Source: Candidatus Latescibacterota bacterium
GTDB lineage: Bacteria; JAAXHH01; JABIQT01
Assembly: GCA_018667995.1 (NCBI GenBank)
Contig: JABIQT010000921.1
Span: forward strand, 1 to 14,296
Direction of reading: 5' to 3'
Length of the DNA stretch: 14,296 nt
Under the pieces are notes generated by a model, which had not been told where the DNA came from, did not search any database, and saw only the letters and a program-made list of their open reading frames with translations. Positions 1 through 6,494 of the stretch are shown one piece after another. Position 1 is the stretch's first letter, and every line of letters begins with the position of its first letter. The position numbers and the translations under genes are program-made.

Positions 1-530
1 CGCAGTACAGCCTGCCCCGTAGTGACATCAGTACTGATGGGAAAGACCGCGGGGTCGATATAAATACGATCCAACGGCACATCTGCCGACGTCAAGGTAT
101 CAATCAATGAGCTGGCCATTTCTACCCTGTCGTCTGCGCTGGTGGGATATCCATTTTCGTCCATGCAGAGCGCGACTATTCCAGTCTGGTACTCAATCAC
201 CAGAGGTAGAATCGCGTCCACCCGGTCTTTTTCGTTCGTGATGGAGTTGATCATCGGCCTCTTCTGGCAACGGGGTAGAGCTGTTGCCAAGGCTTTTGGA
301 TCGGGACTATCCAGGCAGAGAGGAACATCTGTGACATCCTGTATCACATCAACCAGCCAGGAAAGATATACCTCTTCAAATTCAGCTACGCCGCCATTGA
401 CATCAAGGCAAGCTGCTCCGGCCTCGGTCTGCCGTGTGGCTGACCGCTGAATTCGCTCCGAGTCCTGCTTTTTCGCCGCTCGGGCTATGGGCTTTCTCGT
501 ACAGTTAATCTGTTCACCTATCAGAAACAT
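1..530 (-). CDS. Pterin-binding methyltransferase (AcsE/MetH-pterin/CmuB-like), 3' end beyond window
   Basis: This probably transfers a methyl group between methyl-tetrahydrofolate and a corrinoid protein in the cytoplasm. Only the first 176 residues are visible, because the frame is still open at base 1; AcsE-type enzymes are about 260 residues, so roughly a third is missing. Motifs expected of the pterin-binding TIM barrel occur in order: GEQIN (5-9), LDVNGG (42-47), CLDSP (72-76), INS (94-96), CMDENG (122-127) and IDP (158-160). The ATG at 528-530 is preceded by AGGTGA (535-540). That string also holds the stop codon of the upstream MetF-MetV gene, leaving 4 nt between stop and start, so the two are very probably translationally coupled. 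The family includes AcsE, the MetH pterin domain and CmuB/MtrH-like enzymes, and which exact acceptor it uses cannot be told. The family call is firm; the partner is inferred. Confidence 0.85.
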   Translation of the reverse strand, partial: MFLIGEQINCTRKPIARAAKKQDSERIQRSATRQTEAGAACLDVNGGVAEFEEVYLSWLVDVIQDVTDVPLCLDSPDPKALATALPRCQKRPMINSITNEKDRVDAILPLVIEYQTGIVALCMDENGYPTSADDRVEMASSLIDTLTSADVPLDRIYIDPAVFPISTDVTTGQAVL

Positions 531-534
531 GCGC

Positions 535-2097
535 TCACCTTTCTGTCGATTCTTCGTCCTGGGACAATGCCTCGACCTCCTGGCGTCGATGGTAGTTATC
601 GATGCCGGCCAGGCGGTTGGCCATCGAGTTCGTCCGGTTCAGAGACCAGTCCCTCGGTGGGACCAGTGTCCTTGCGAACTTCCTCGGATCCTGCATGGCG
701 GAAATGGTATACTGATAGGCTAATGTCCAGACGCAAGGCTGTTCGGCGTCAACCTCACAGGAGCCATCAGGCCGAGCCCCTCCGCAGGGACCGTTTCGGA
801 GTTCTTTGTAGCAGCGCCCCATGGAACAGCCGGCATATGCCAGATGATCCTGAATACAGTCGCCGCACCCCACACATCCGAGGTGACTCTTTTTAAACCG
901 GCGCGCTTCTCCCAGCATCGCATACCAGAGTCCGTGGCGCCACTCGTCTCCTTCGGGTGGCGTCCCGTTTATCCCCAGGCGCTTCTGTAGAAAATGGGCA
1001 CCCGAGGACTCATCGTCAATAAGCATCCGATTGGCCACCAGACAAATCTTCTGGGCTAGCTTAACTTCTCGATCGCCCTGACCCAACTGATAGGCAGTAC
1101 TGTCGTCACTCAAACCATCCTCACCAAGCGGGAAGAGATAGAACTCTTCAGGATGGGTGGCAACGAGTTCGTCCATCCGGCTGCGCCACGTGTCACCGAT
1201 GGCATCAGCCTTTTCTATGATAGTTGCAATATCCTTGTATTTAAGCCCAAAGCCACCGATGTGGGCGCCGGCAAATCCGAGCGATTTCACAGCGGCTACC
1301 ATGAGCGCTGCCCGCTCGAGCCTGTGGGGTTTCTTTTCTTTTTTCAGCTTTTCAAGAACACCATCGGGCATGACACAGCCAGCGATCCGTCCCTGCTGCA
1401 TCATCTTTCCAATGGTGGCGGTGGGAACATACACACTAGGAATTACCGGTACGTGGTCCAGCTCTTCGCGTTTCATGTACTGTTTCAGTTCGTACAGTTT
1501 TCGAAGGTTGTATCCAAGTTGCGTGATGATGAATCGCGCTCCGACGGCGATCTTCAATTCGAGCTTGTAATACTGCATCATCTGGTCGGATTCGCGGAGT
1601 TTGTACGGGCTTACCACAGCCCCAGGGAAGAAATCAAACGGCTCGGGGGCTTGATCCTCCGAGTCCTTGCTCTCCCGCAGGCTTTTGATCAGATCCAGAA
1701 TCAGTACCGAGTCCAAATCGTAGACCGGCTTAGCGAGGCCACCGAAGCCTTCCTGGGGAGCATCGCCTGTCAGCGCCAGGATATTCTCAGCACCGAGCCC
1801 AGCCAGACCGTGTAGCCTGCCTTCAATGAAATTTCTGTTGTCGTCCTTACCCGTGAGATGGGTAATAGGCGTCAGGCCACGATCCGTAATGGATTCCACG
1901 ACAAACTCAGGAGGCAGCGCGGGACGTCCTCCGGGAAGATCGGTGACACTGATCACCTTGACGCCTTCATCCGCCTTAGCAGCATCATCTATGAACTTAT
2001 GGAAGTCCGGGACATCGTGATCCCGTCCAAGAACCAGCTCCACTGAATACACAAAACGCCCCTGATTCAGGGACGATCGAAACTCATTAACAACCAT
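535..2097 (-). CDS. metF: Methylenetetrahydrofolate reductase with fused MetV-type C-terminal domain
   Basis: This flavoenzyme should interconvert 5,10-methylene- and 5-methyl-tetrahydrofolate. Residues 1 to about 300 form the MetF TIM barrel (YSVEL near the N terminus, LTGDAP near 105-110). The C-terminal part carries eight cysteines at 408, 411, 414, 424, 429, 438, 447 and 455. This pattern matches the MTHFR C-terminal (MetV) domain, which is a separate subunit in acetogens and binds metal or Fe-S there. The protein is 520 residues from the ATG at 2095-2097, preceded by GGGAAGG 9 nt upstream (2107-2113). An in-frame GTG at 2113-2115 would add six residues but lies inside that ribosome binding site, so the ATG is preferred. 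The gene is co-directional with the pterin methyltransferase 4 nt downstream. The fusion suggests an electron donor other than plain NAD(P)H, by analogy to MetFV complexes; that part is inference. Confidence 0.9.
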   Translation of the reverse strand: MVVNEFRSSLNQGRFVYSVELVLGRDHDVPDFHKFIDDAAKADEGVKVISVTDLPGGRPALPPEFVVESITDRGLTPITHLTGKDDNRNFIEGRLHGLAGLGAENILALTGDAPQEGFGGLAKPVYDLDSVLILDLIKSLRESKDSEDQAPEPFDFFPGAVVSPYKLRESDQMMQYYKLELKIAVGARFIITQLGYNLRKLYELKQYMKREELDHVPVIPSVYVPTATIGKMMQQGRIAGCVMPDGVLEKLKKEKKPHRLERAALMVAAVKSLGFAGAHIGGFGLKYKDIATIIEKADAIGDTWRSRMDELVATHPEEFYLFPLGEDGLSDDSTAYQLGQGDREVKLAQKICLVANRMLIDDESSGAHFLQKRLGINGTPPEGDEWRHGLWYAMLGEARRFKKSHLGCVGCGDCIQDHLAYAGCSMGRCYKELRNGPCGGARPDGSCEVDAEQPCVWTLAYQYTISAMQDPRKFARTLVPPRDWSLNRTNSMANRLAGIDNYHRRQEVEALSQDEESTER

Positions 2098-2162
2098 TTT
2101 GTGAGTCCTTCCCACATAAGATTAAGGTCGAGATCGTTAAACTTTGGAGCGCAAGAAGTGTG

Positions 2163-2192
2163 CCATATTGCGTGATAGAAATAGCAATATGG
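2163..2192. promoter_or_regulatory. 9-bp perfect inverted repeat in the leader of the metF-like gene
   Basis: CCATATTGC at 2163-2171 and its exact reverse complement GCAATATGG at 2184-2192 are separated by 12 nt. The element lies 65-95 nt upstream of the reductase start codon. It could be an operator for a dimeric regulator or an RNA hairpin in the leader transcript. There is no adjacent T-run, so it is not a standard terminator. Its role is inferred from position only. Confidence 0.5.
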
Positions 2193-2456
2193 TGCATCGT
2201 TAATCGAAAATGTGGCACTGCTTTTGTTACTTCCAACAGGCAAGGCACCACGCATATATAGCTGCAAATTTGATGGAAGACGCGTGAACAGATGGCCGTA
2301 AGTGACCAGTGGTACTGCTTTAAAGGAACCTATGTGAACAACTGCTTCGTCGACACATCGCAAGATCTCGACGCCAGATCAATCCCGAGTTTACCTAAAT
2401 CGCAGGAGACCACTCCAAATCATTGCGATTGTCACCCGAAAATCAGAAAATACGAC

Positions 2457-2552
2457 GACAGTCTGTCAATGCTCCGACCCGAAACAGGAGCTCGAATGAC
2501 ATTCTGTCAATTTTTCGTTTCGGCCCCCATCTTCTGTTGACATTCTGTCAAT
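2457..2552 (+). promoter_or_regulatory. Three palindromic operator-like repeats at exact 41-bp spacing
   Basis: Copies of GACANTCTGTCAAT start at 2457, 2498 and 2539, each 41 bp from the next, about four DNA turns, so they lie on the same face of the helix. The core is an inverted repeat that improves toward the gene: GACA-N3-TGTC (2457-2467), TGACA-N3-TGTCA (2497-2509), then TTGACA-N3-TGTCAA (2537-2551). The sequence between the cores is not conserved, which argues for protein binding sites rather than a duplicated segment. The last copy ends 27 nt before the start codon of the first UroD-like gene. A repressor or cooperative activator of that operon is the natural reading. The binding protein is not identifiable. 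Confidence 0.75.
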
Positions 2553-2579
2553 AGTTTCGATCAGTTTGAGGAGTCAGCG

Positions 2580-3842
2580 ATGTCAGTAGCGACAGAGGTG
2601 AACAATACATCGAGCGTGCGGCCCAAAGACAGACTCGTGCTACGTGATCTTGCTTGTCGCGTTGCGGAGATCGCGGCACTGCCGGTCATGGCAGAACGAA
2701 GGGCGACCTGGAAACGGCACAACAGTCTCGAAAGAGTACGCCCGATGATCCTGATTTTCCCTGAAGGCTCCTGGCGAGAGCTTATCCCGCAAGATACGTT
2801 GATCTGTGAAGATGACACGGCAAGGTCCATAGAATTTGAACTGCGAAGAAGGATTTACACCCACGAACACTTCAGTGATGATACGGTGATCGAGGATCAA
2901 TGGGTGGTGAACAGCACCGTGATCGATAGTGGTTGGGGTGTCGAAACACGTCATAAATCCAGCCATCAAGACACTGGCGCATGGGGGTTCGACCCGGTGA
3001 TCAAAACCAGGGAGGACTTGCAGAAACTCAGTTTACCAGTGGTCCACTATGATCGGATAACCACCGAAATGAATCTTTCCATTGCTCATGAGTTATTTGG
3101 GGACATCCTGAGCGTGAAGCCCAAAGGCATAGGCAATATCTCTTTCCATCTCATGGCGGTCTACACCAAACTGCGCGGCCTGCAGCAGGTATTCATGGAC
3201 ATGATCGAGAATCCTGAAATGCTCCACGAAGCCATGGCGTTTCTGGAGCGGGGCTACCGCCAGCGAGTTGAACAGTACGAATCATTGAATCTGTTGAGTC
3301 TGAACAACGATGGCACCTATCACTCTTCGGGCGGCGTAGGCTATTCCTCCGAATTGCCTTTAAAGGACGCAGATCCCGAGCACGTTAGACCGAAAGATAT
3401 CTGGGCGTCTGCCGAGTCACAAGAGATGGATCCCGTATCCCCGGACATGCACAAGGAGTTTGTGATGCAGTACGAAAAGCGACTGTTGGCGCCTTTCGGT
3501 CTCAATGGATATGGCTGTTGTGATAATCTGACGCATAAACTCGAACATGTGCTGGAGATTCCGAATATCCGTCGTATCTCTATCGCTCCCTGGGCGGATG
3601 TGGATCTGTGCGCCGATCAGCTTCGAGGCGACTGCATCTTCTCGTGGAAGCCGAAGCCTACCCACCTGGTCGGTGCCTTCGACGAAAGTGCTCTCAAGAA
3701 ATACATCAAACACACACTCGAGGTGACGTCTGGATGCGTCACCGAGATGATCCTGAAGGACACCCATACTTGTGAAAACGAGCCCGAGCGGTTCACACGT
3801 TGGTCGTCTATTGCCCGTGATCTCGTAGAAAAGCACGCCTAA
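2580..3842 (+). CDS. UroD-superfamily protein, long divergent form (420 aa), probable methyltransferase
   Basis: This is a member of the uroporphyrinogen decarboxylase/cobalamin-methyltransferase TIM-barrel superfamily, though divergent and longer than the usual 320-350 residues. It lacks the RQAGR substrate motif of HemE, so haem synthesis is unlikely. Two cysteine-bearing spots resemble the zinc-site positions of MtaA/MtbA-type enzymes: GYGCCDN with C313 and C314, and THTC with H396 and C398. The middle H-x-C or H-x-D motif of relatives is replaced by the CC pair. The start at 2580 is well supported by TGAGGAG (2567-2573) six nt upstream. It leads a set of three UroD-like genes, 31 nt before the second, and sits directly behind the three palindromes. 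A role in methyl transfer from a small substrate is inferred from the family and the folate enzymes next door; the substrate is unknown. Confidence 0.75.
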   Translation: MSVATEVNNTSSVRPKDRLVLRDLACRVAEIAALPVMAERRATWKRHNSLERVRPMILIFPEGSWRELIPQDTLICEDDTARSIEFELRRRIYTHEHFSDDTVIEDQWVVNSTVIDSGWGVETRHKSSHQDTGAWGFDPVIKTREDLQKLSLPVVHYDRITTEMNLSIAHELFGDILSVKPKGIGNISFHLMAVYTKLRGLQQVFMDMIENPEMLHEAMAFLERGYRQRVEQYESLNLLSLNNDGTYHSSGGVGYSSELPLKDADPEHVRPKDIWASAESQEMDPVSPDMHKEFVMQYEKRLLAPFGLNGYGCCDNLTHKLEHVLEIPNIRRISIAPWADVDLCADQLRGDCIFSWKPKPTHLVGAFDESALKKYIKHTLEVTSGCVTEMILKDTHTCENEPERFTRWSSIARDLVEKHA

Positions 3843-3873
3843 CGCGGCCTCCAAGATACTCCAGAAAGCAATC

Positions 3874-4848
3874 ATGCAGCCACGCGAAAGAGTCATTGAA
3901 GTCATATCCCACAGAAAGCCGGACCGAATTCCGGTGTACGGATGGGTAAGAGCCAACCTGGAATCACAAATCACGAAAGCATTTGGCTCTGTCGAGGCCT
4001 TTGAGGACAGGTATGAGTTCGACTACTCCCATATATTTGGTGGTCCTTCCCCCTACGACCAAAAAGCCGTCGAGGTACTGCGTGATGAGGGCGGTGGCAT
4101 GCTGGAACCGGCGGCCCTGATGGAAATGTCGTTGACCGACCCCAATACGGAGGCGGCCTACCAGAATATCCGCGAGGCTGTGGCCCACCACAAGACACAG
4201 CGGGGCCGGTTCGTATACGTGCAGACCCCAGGCATCTTTGAATGCCTGAACGGCGTTTTCGGCATAGAGAACCACCTGCTCTATCTTGCCCTTTACGAGG
4301 AGGATCTTCATCAGGTCTATGCGCGGCAAGCGGAGTGGAACCGGACTTTTGCAGGAAACTGCCTGGATCTTGGTGTGGACATGATTCATGTCTCAGATGA
4401 TTGGGGTGGCCAGAACTCGCTTCTCTTCAGTCCCGACACCTGGTGGCGCCTCATATACCCGTACCACAAGGTAACCTGCGATTATGTGGCTGATAGAGGC
4501 GGTTATGTCAGCCTTCACAGCGACGGGAATATCTCCGCACTTATGGACGGTATCGTTGATCTGGGATACGACGTGGTGCATCCCTATCAGGAGTCCGCGG
4601 GGATGGACCTGGTCGAATACAAGAAAACGTACGCTGATAAGTTCGTCGTTATGGGTGGACTGGATGTCCAGACAACCATCGGATTCGGTCGTTACGACCA
4701 CATAGCACGAGAACTGAACCGAGTGGTTGATCTGTTCAAGGAGGGGGGCCTGCTCCTCTGCACGACTCATTTTGTTCAGGACCACTGCACCATCGAAGAG
4801 TTGACCTTCGCATTTGACACGATCCATGAACTCGTCCGGTCCGAATAG
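3874..4848 (+). CDS. UroD-superfamily methyltransferase-like protein (324 aa)
   Basis: This cytoplasmic TIM-barrel protein of the uroporphyrinogen decarboxylase superfamily has the usual length. The N terminus (PRERV, KPDRIPV) is typical of the non-HemE members found in corrinoid methyl-transfer clusters, and the HemE RQAGR motif is absent. It has LHSDGN with H215 and D217, and C305 in DHCT near the C terminus. These are the three positions that hold zinc in MtaA/MtbA-type enzymes, with aspartate replacing the first cysteine. The gene starts 31 nt after the first UroD-like gene and ends 39 nt before the third; its ribosome binding site is weak, so it is probably read on the same transcript. 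A role as corrinoid-dependent methyltransferase is inferred. A degradative lyase or decarboxylase role cannot be excluded. Confidence 0.8.
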   Translation: MQPRERVIEVISHRKPDRIPVYGWVRANLESQITKAFGSVEAFEDRYEFDYSHIFGGPSPYDQKAVEVLRDEGGGMLEPAALMEMSLTDPNTEAAYQNIREAVAHHKTQRGRFVYVQTPGIFECLNGVFGIENHLLYLALYEEDLHQVYARQAEWNRTFAGNCLDLGVDMIHVSDDWGGQNSLLFSPDTWWRLIYPYHKVTCDYVADRGGYVSLHSDGNISALMDGIVDLGYDVVHPYQESAGMDLVEYKKTYADKFVVMGGLDVQTTIGFGRYDHIARELNRVVDLFKEGGLLLCTTHFVQDHCTIEELTFAFDTIHELVRSE

Positions 4849-4887
4849 GCAAATCACCAGCAGCAGGGCTCACACTCGGAAACCCAT

Positions 4888-5859
4888 ATGACGCCTCGCA
4901 ACAGGTTCATCTCAGCACTGCAGTGCAAACCCCTCACAGGTCTTGTGCCGCACTTTGAATTGGTTTTCTATCTGACCATGGAAGCATTCGGAAAGGTACA
5001 TCCGAGCCATCGCAATTATGGGCAGTGGTTCCAGATGACCGATCGGGAACGTCACCTGCACCGCATGGACATGGCTAATATCTATGTGGATACGGCAGAA
5101 CGATACAATCACAGCGCCATCTTCTTACACCCCAACCCCAGCGGTCTCGACGAATTACTTCAACTGATCGATTGTGTGCGGGAGATATCCGGCGACACCT
5201 ATTTCCTCATGATACATGGCGACGCGACTTACGGTGTGCCTTCCGGATCAGATATGATGGACTTTATCGAGCGGATCGCTGACGAACCCGAGAAAGTGAA
5301 ACAGGAGGCCGAAGACCAAGTCAACGAAGCGCTGACGAAGGCCGAGAAAATCTCGCAACATGGGGGATTGGACGGTTTTGCGCTGTGTACAGACTACTGT
5401 TTTAATACCGGCCCATTCTTGAGTCCCAACATGTTCTCTGAATACGTCACACCTTATCTTGCCCGCCTGACCCGTGGATATCGGGACATGGGATTCTATG
5501 TGATCAAGCATACGGACGGCAATATCATGCCGATACTGGACCAACTTGTGGACACGGAACCACACGCGCTCCACTCTCTTGACCCGCAAGGCGACGTGGA
5601 CCTGACCGAGGTAAAAAGCCTTGTGGGCGGCAGAGTTTGCTTGATCGGAAACGTGCACTGCGGATTCCTTCAAACGGGTACAGAAGAGGAGGTCGTGAGA
5701 AACGTCTCCGACACGCTGAAAGCAGGCATGTCCGGTGAAGGATATATCTTTTCGACCTCCAACTGCGTCTACACAGGTTTGCCGCTTGCCCGCTACGAAC
5801 TAATGCACAAAATCTGGATGAATGAGGGTGTTTATCGCGGCGACATTGTCCCTGCGTAA
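4888..5859 (+). CDS. UroD-superfamily methyltransferase-like protein (323 aa)
   Basis: This third member of the superfamily is clearly not a recent duplicate of its neighbours: N terminus and loops differ throughout. PRNRFISAL opens the protein as in many methyltransferase-cluster UroD proteins. KHTDGN supplies H208 and D210, and SNC supplies C293 as the likely metal-site residues. GNVHCG near residue 255 is an additional His/Cys pair. The HemE RQAGR signature is absent. The gene follows the second UroD-like gene by 39 nt and ends 133 nt before the Rrf2 regulator, so it probably closes the operon, although no clear terminator is visible. Its likely role is methyl transfer to or from a corrinoid or folate carrier, inferred from family and context. 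Confidence 0.8.
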   Translation: MTPRNRFISALQCKPLTGLVPHFELVFYLTMEAFGKVHPSHRNYGQWFQMTDRERHLHRMDMANIYVDTAERYNHSAIFLHPNPSGLDELLQLIDCVREISGDTYFLMIHGDATYGVPSGSDMMDFIERIADEPEKVKQEAEDQVNEALTKAEKISQHGGLDGFALCTDYCFNTGPFLSPNMFSEYVTPYLARLTRGYRDMGFYVIKHTDGNIMPILDQLVDTEPHALHSLDPQGDVDLTEVKSLVGGRVCLIGNVHCGFLQTGTEEEVVRNVSDTLKAGMSGEGYIFSTSNCVYTGLPLARYELMHKIWMNEGVYRGDIVPA

Positions 5860-5894
5860 CCATGTGGTGTTTATTCCGGCAGGAAACCATCAGC

Positions 5895-5911
5895 ATATGT
5901 TCTTGACATAT
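5895..5911. promoter_or_regulatory. Inverted repeat overlapping a TTGACA box upstream of the Rrf2 gene
   Basis: ATATGT (5895-5900) and ACATAT (5906-5911) form a perfect 6-bp inverted repeat with a 5-nt spacer. The right arm overlaps a consensus-like TTGACA (5903-5908). A second promoter candidate lies downstream around 5939, so this may be an operator or one of two promoters. Assignment rests on sequence alone. Confidence 0.4.
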
Positions 5912-5919
5912 CGGACCAA

Positions 5920-5945
5920 TCTATCTTTTATTAATCAATATTATG
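5920..5945 (+). promoter_or_regulatory. Shared promoter/operator element, copy 1 (Rrf2 gene)
   Basis: TCTATCTTTTATT (5920-5932) followed by AAT and CAATATTATG (5936-5945). The same 13 bp and nearly the same -10 block recur at 6450-6472 in front of the cytochrome operon. TATTAT at 5939-5944 is a plausible -10 box. Two copies in front of an Rrf2-family gene and its neighbour fit an autoregulated operator. Confidence 0.6.
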
Positions 5946-5992
5946 CAAATTTCAGACCGAATAACCAACAGCACTTCCGGATCCGACCAAAT

Positions 5993-6415
5993 ATGTTTTC
6001 CCGCGCCTGCGAATATGCAATTCAAGCCCTGATTGATCTGGCCGAACGGCCGGTTGGCGTGCACGTGCCGGTCAAGGAGATAGCAGGTCACTGCAATGTG
6101 CCCTACCATTTCCTGGGAAAGATCGTGCAACAACTGTCCAAGAATGGCGTGCTCTCGTCGGCAAAAGGACCACGTGGCGGCATCACGCTGGCAGCCCCTC
6201 CGGGGGAGATCACGTTGCTCCGTATCGTGGAAGCCATAGACGGTCTTGATGTGGCCACACGATGTGTGCTGGGACATCCTTCCTGCCATGATAAGAGTCC
6301 TTGTCCGCTCCATGTTGAATGGGGCAAGAACAGGGAACAGATCATGAAGATGCTGACGGAGAGATCGCTGGAGGATCTGGCAGCGGAGTACCGGGCCAAC
6401 AAGGCGGTCGTTTGA
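5993..6415 (+). CDS. Rrf2-family transcriptional regulator, probable Fe-S sensor
   Basis: This small winged-helix regulator belongs to the IscR/NsrR/RsrR family and is 140 residues, the usual length. The N terminus (FSRACEYAIQAL) and the wing motif KGPRGG are diagnostic. Three cysteines at 91, 98 and 104 match the spacing and position of the cluster ligands of IscR-type proteins, so it probably carries an Fe-S cluster and senses redox state, oxygen, NO or cluster supply. The frame is open upstream to 5822, but that would overlap the UroD-like gene and add residues foreign to the family; the ATG at 5993 gives the canonical start. It lies between the C1 genes and the cytochrome operon, and a shared sequence element stands before both itself and that operon. 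The exact signal is not deducible. Confidence 0.92.
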   Translation: MFSRACEYAIQALIDLAERPVGVHVPVKEIAGHCNVPYHFLGKIVQQLSKNGVLSSAKGPRGGITLAAPPGEITLLRIVEAIDGLDVATRCVLGHPSCHDKSPCPLHVEWGKNREQIMKMLTERSLEDLAAEYRANKAVV

Positions 6416-6449
6416 TCTGTCCTTAACCGCTTAAAATATAAAAGAGTCT

Positions 6450-6478
6450 TCTATCTTTTATTCAATATAATGTTATAT
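6450..6478 (+). promoter_or_regulatory. Shared promoter/operator element, copy 2 (cytochrome operon), with TATAAT
   Basis: TCTATCTTTTATT (6450-6462) then CAATATAATG (6463-6472). TATAAT at 6466-6471 is a perfect -10 box, and no good -35 is visible 17 nt upstream, as expected for a regulated promoter. ATATAA-TG-TTATAT (6465-6478) is also a perfect inverted repeat over the -10. Compared with the copy before the Rrf2 gene, 22 of 23 positions match after a 3-nt gap. Confidence 0.65.
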
Positions 6479-6494
6479 ATTTTAACCCACCGGA

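Larger units (their letters stand above)
2098..2579. other. Divergent intergenic regulatory region
   Basis: These 482 bp separate the leftward reductase/methyltransferase pair from the rightward UroD-like genes, so both promoters must lie here. The half next to the reductase gene has an inverted repeat (2163-2192), and the half next to the UroD-like gene has three phased palindromes (2457-2552). Short open frames cross the region on both strands, but they show no recognisable family or good ribosome binding site and run through the repeats. I found no tRNA-like or known riboswitch-like structure by eye and no confident -35/-10 pair. Confidence 0.7.

Noticed and set aside
1153-1815. A 220-codon open frame on the plus strand opposite the metF-like gene
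   Set aside because: It is an antisense shadow of a strongly conserved MetF-MetV gene, has no family resemblance and no ribosome binding site of note.
2292-2540. An 82-codon open frame on the plus strand within the divergent intergenic region
   Set aside because: It runs through two of the three palindromes, has no recognisable domain and no good ribosome binding site; regulatory DNA is the better explanation.
2537-2565. TTGACA at 2537-2542 as a -35 box for the first UroD-like gene
   Set aside because: The sequence 17 nt downstream (ATCAGT) is a poor -10 and transcription would begin on top of the ribosome binding site. It is better explained as an arm of the palindrome.
2580-5859. The three UroD-like genes as hemE (haem biosynthesis)
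   Set aside because: None has the RQAGR substrate-binding motif or other haem genes nearby, and three divergent copies in a row next to folate enzymes do not fit.
5860-5893. Possible terminator hairpin after the third UroD-like gene (TGGT...TTCC-GGCA-GGAA-ACCA)
   Set aside because: The stem needs a 5-nt bulge and there is no T-run, so it is too weak to call.
5822-5992. Upstream extension of the Rrf2 reading frame to 5822
   Set aside because: It would overlap the third UroD-like gene and add 57 residues not found in the family; the ATG at 5993 gives the canonical N terminus.
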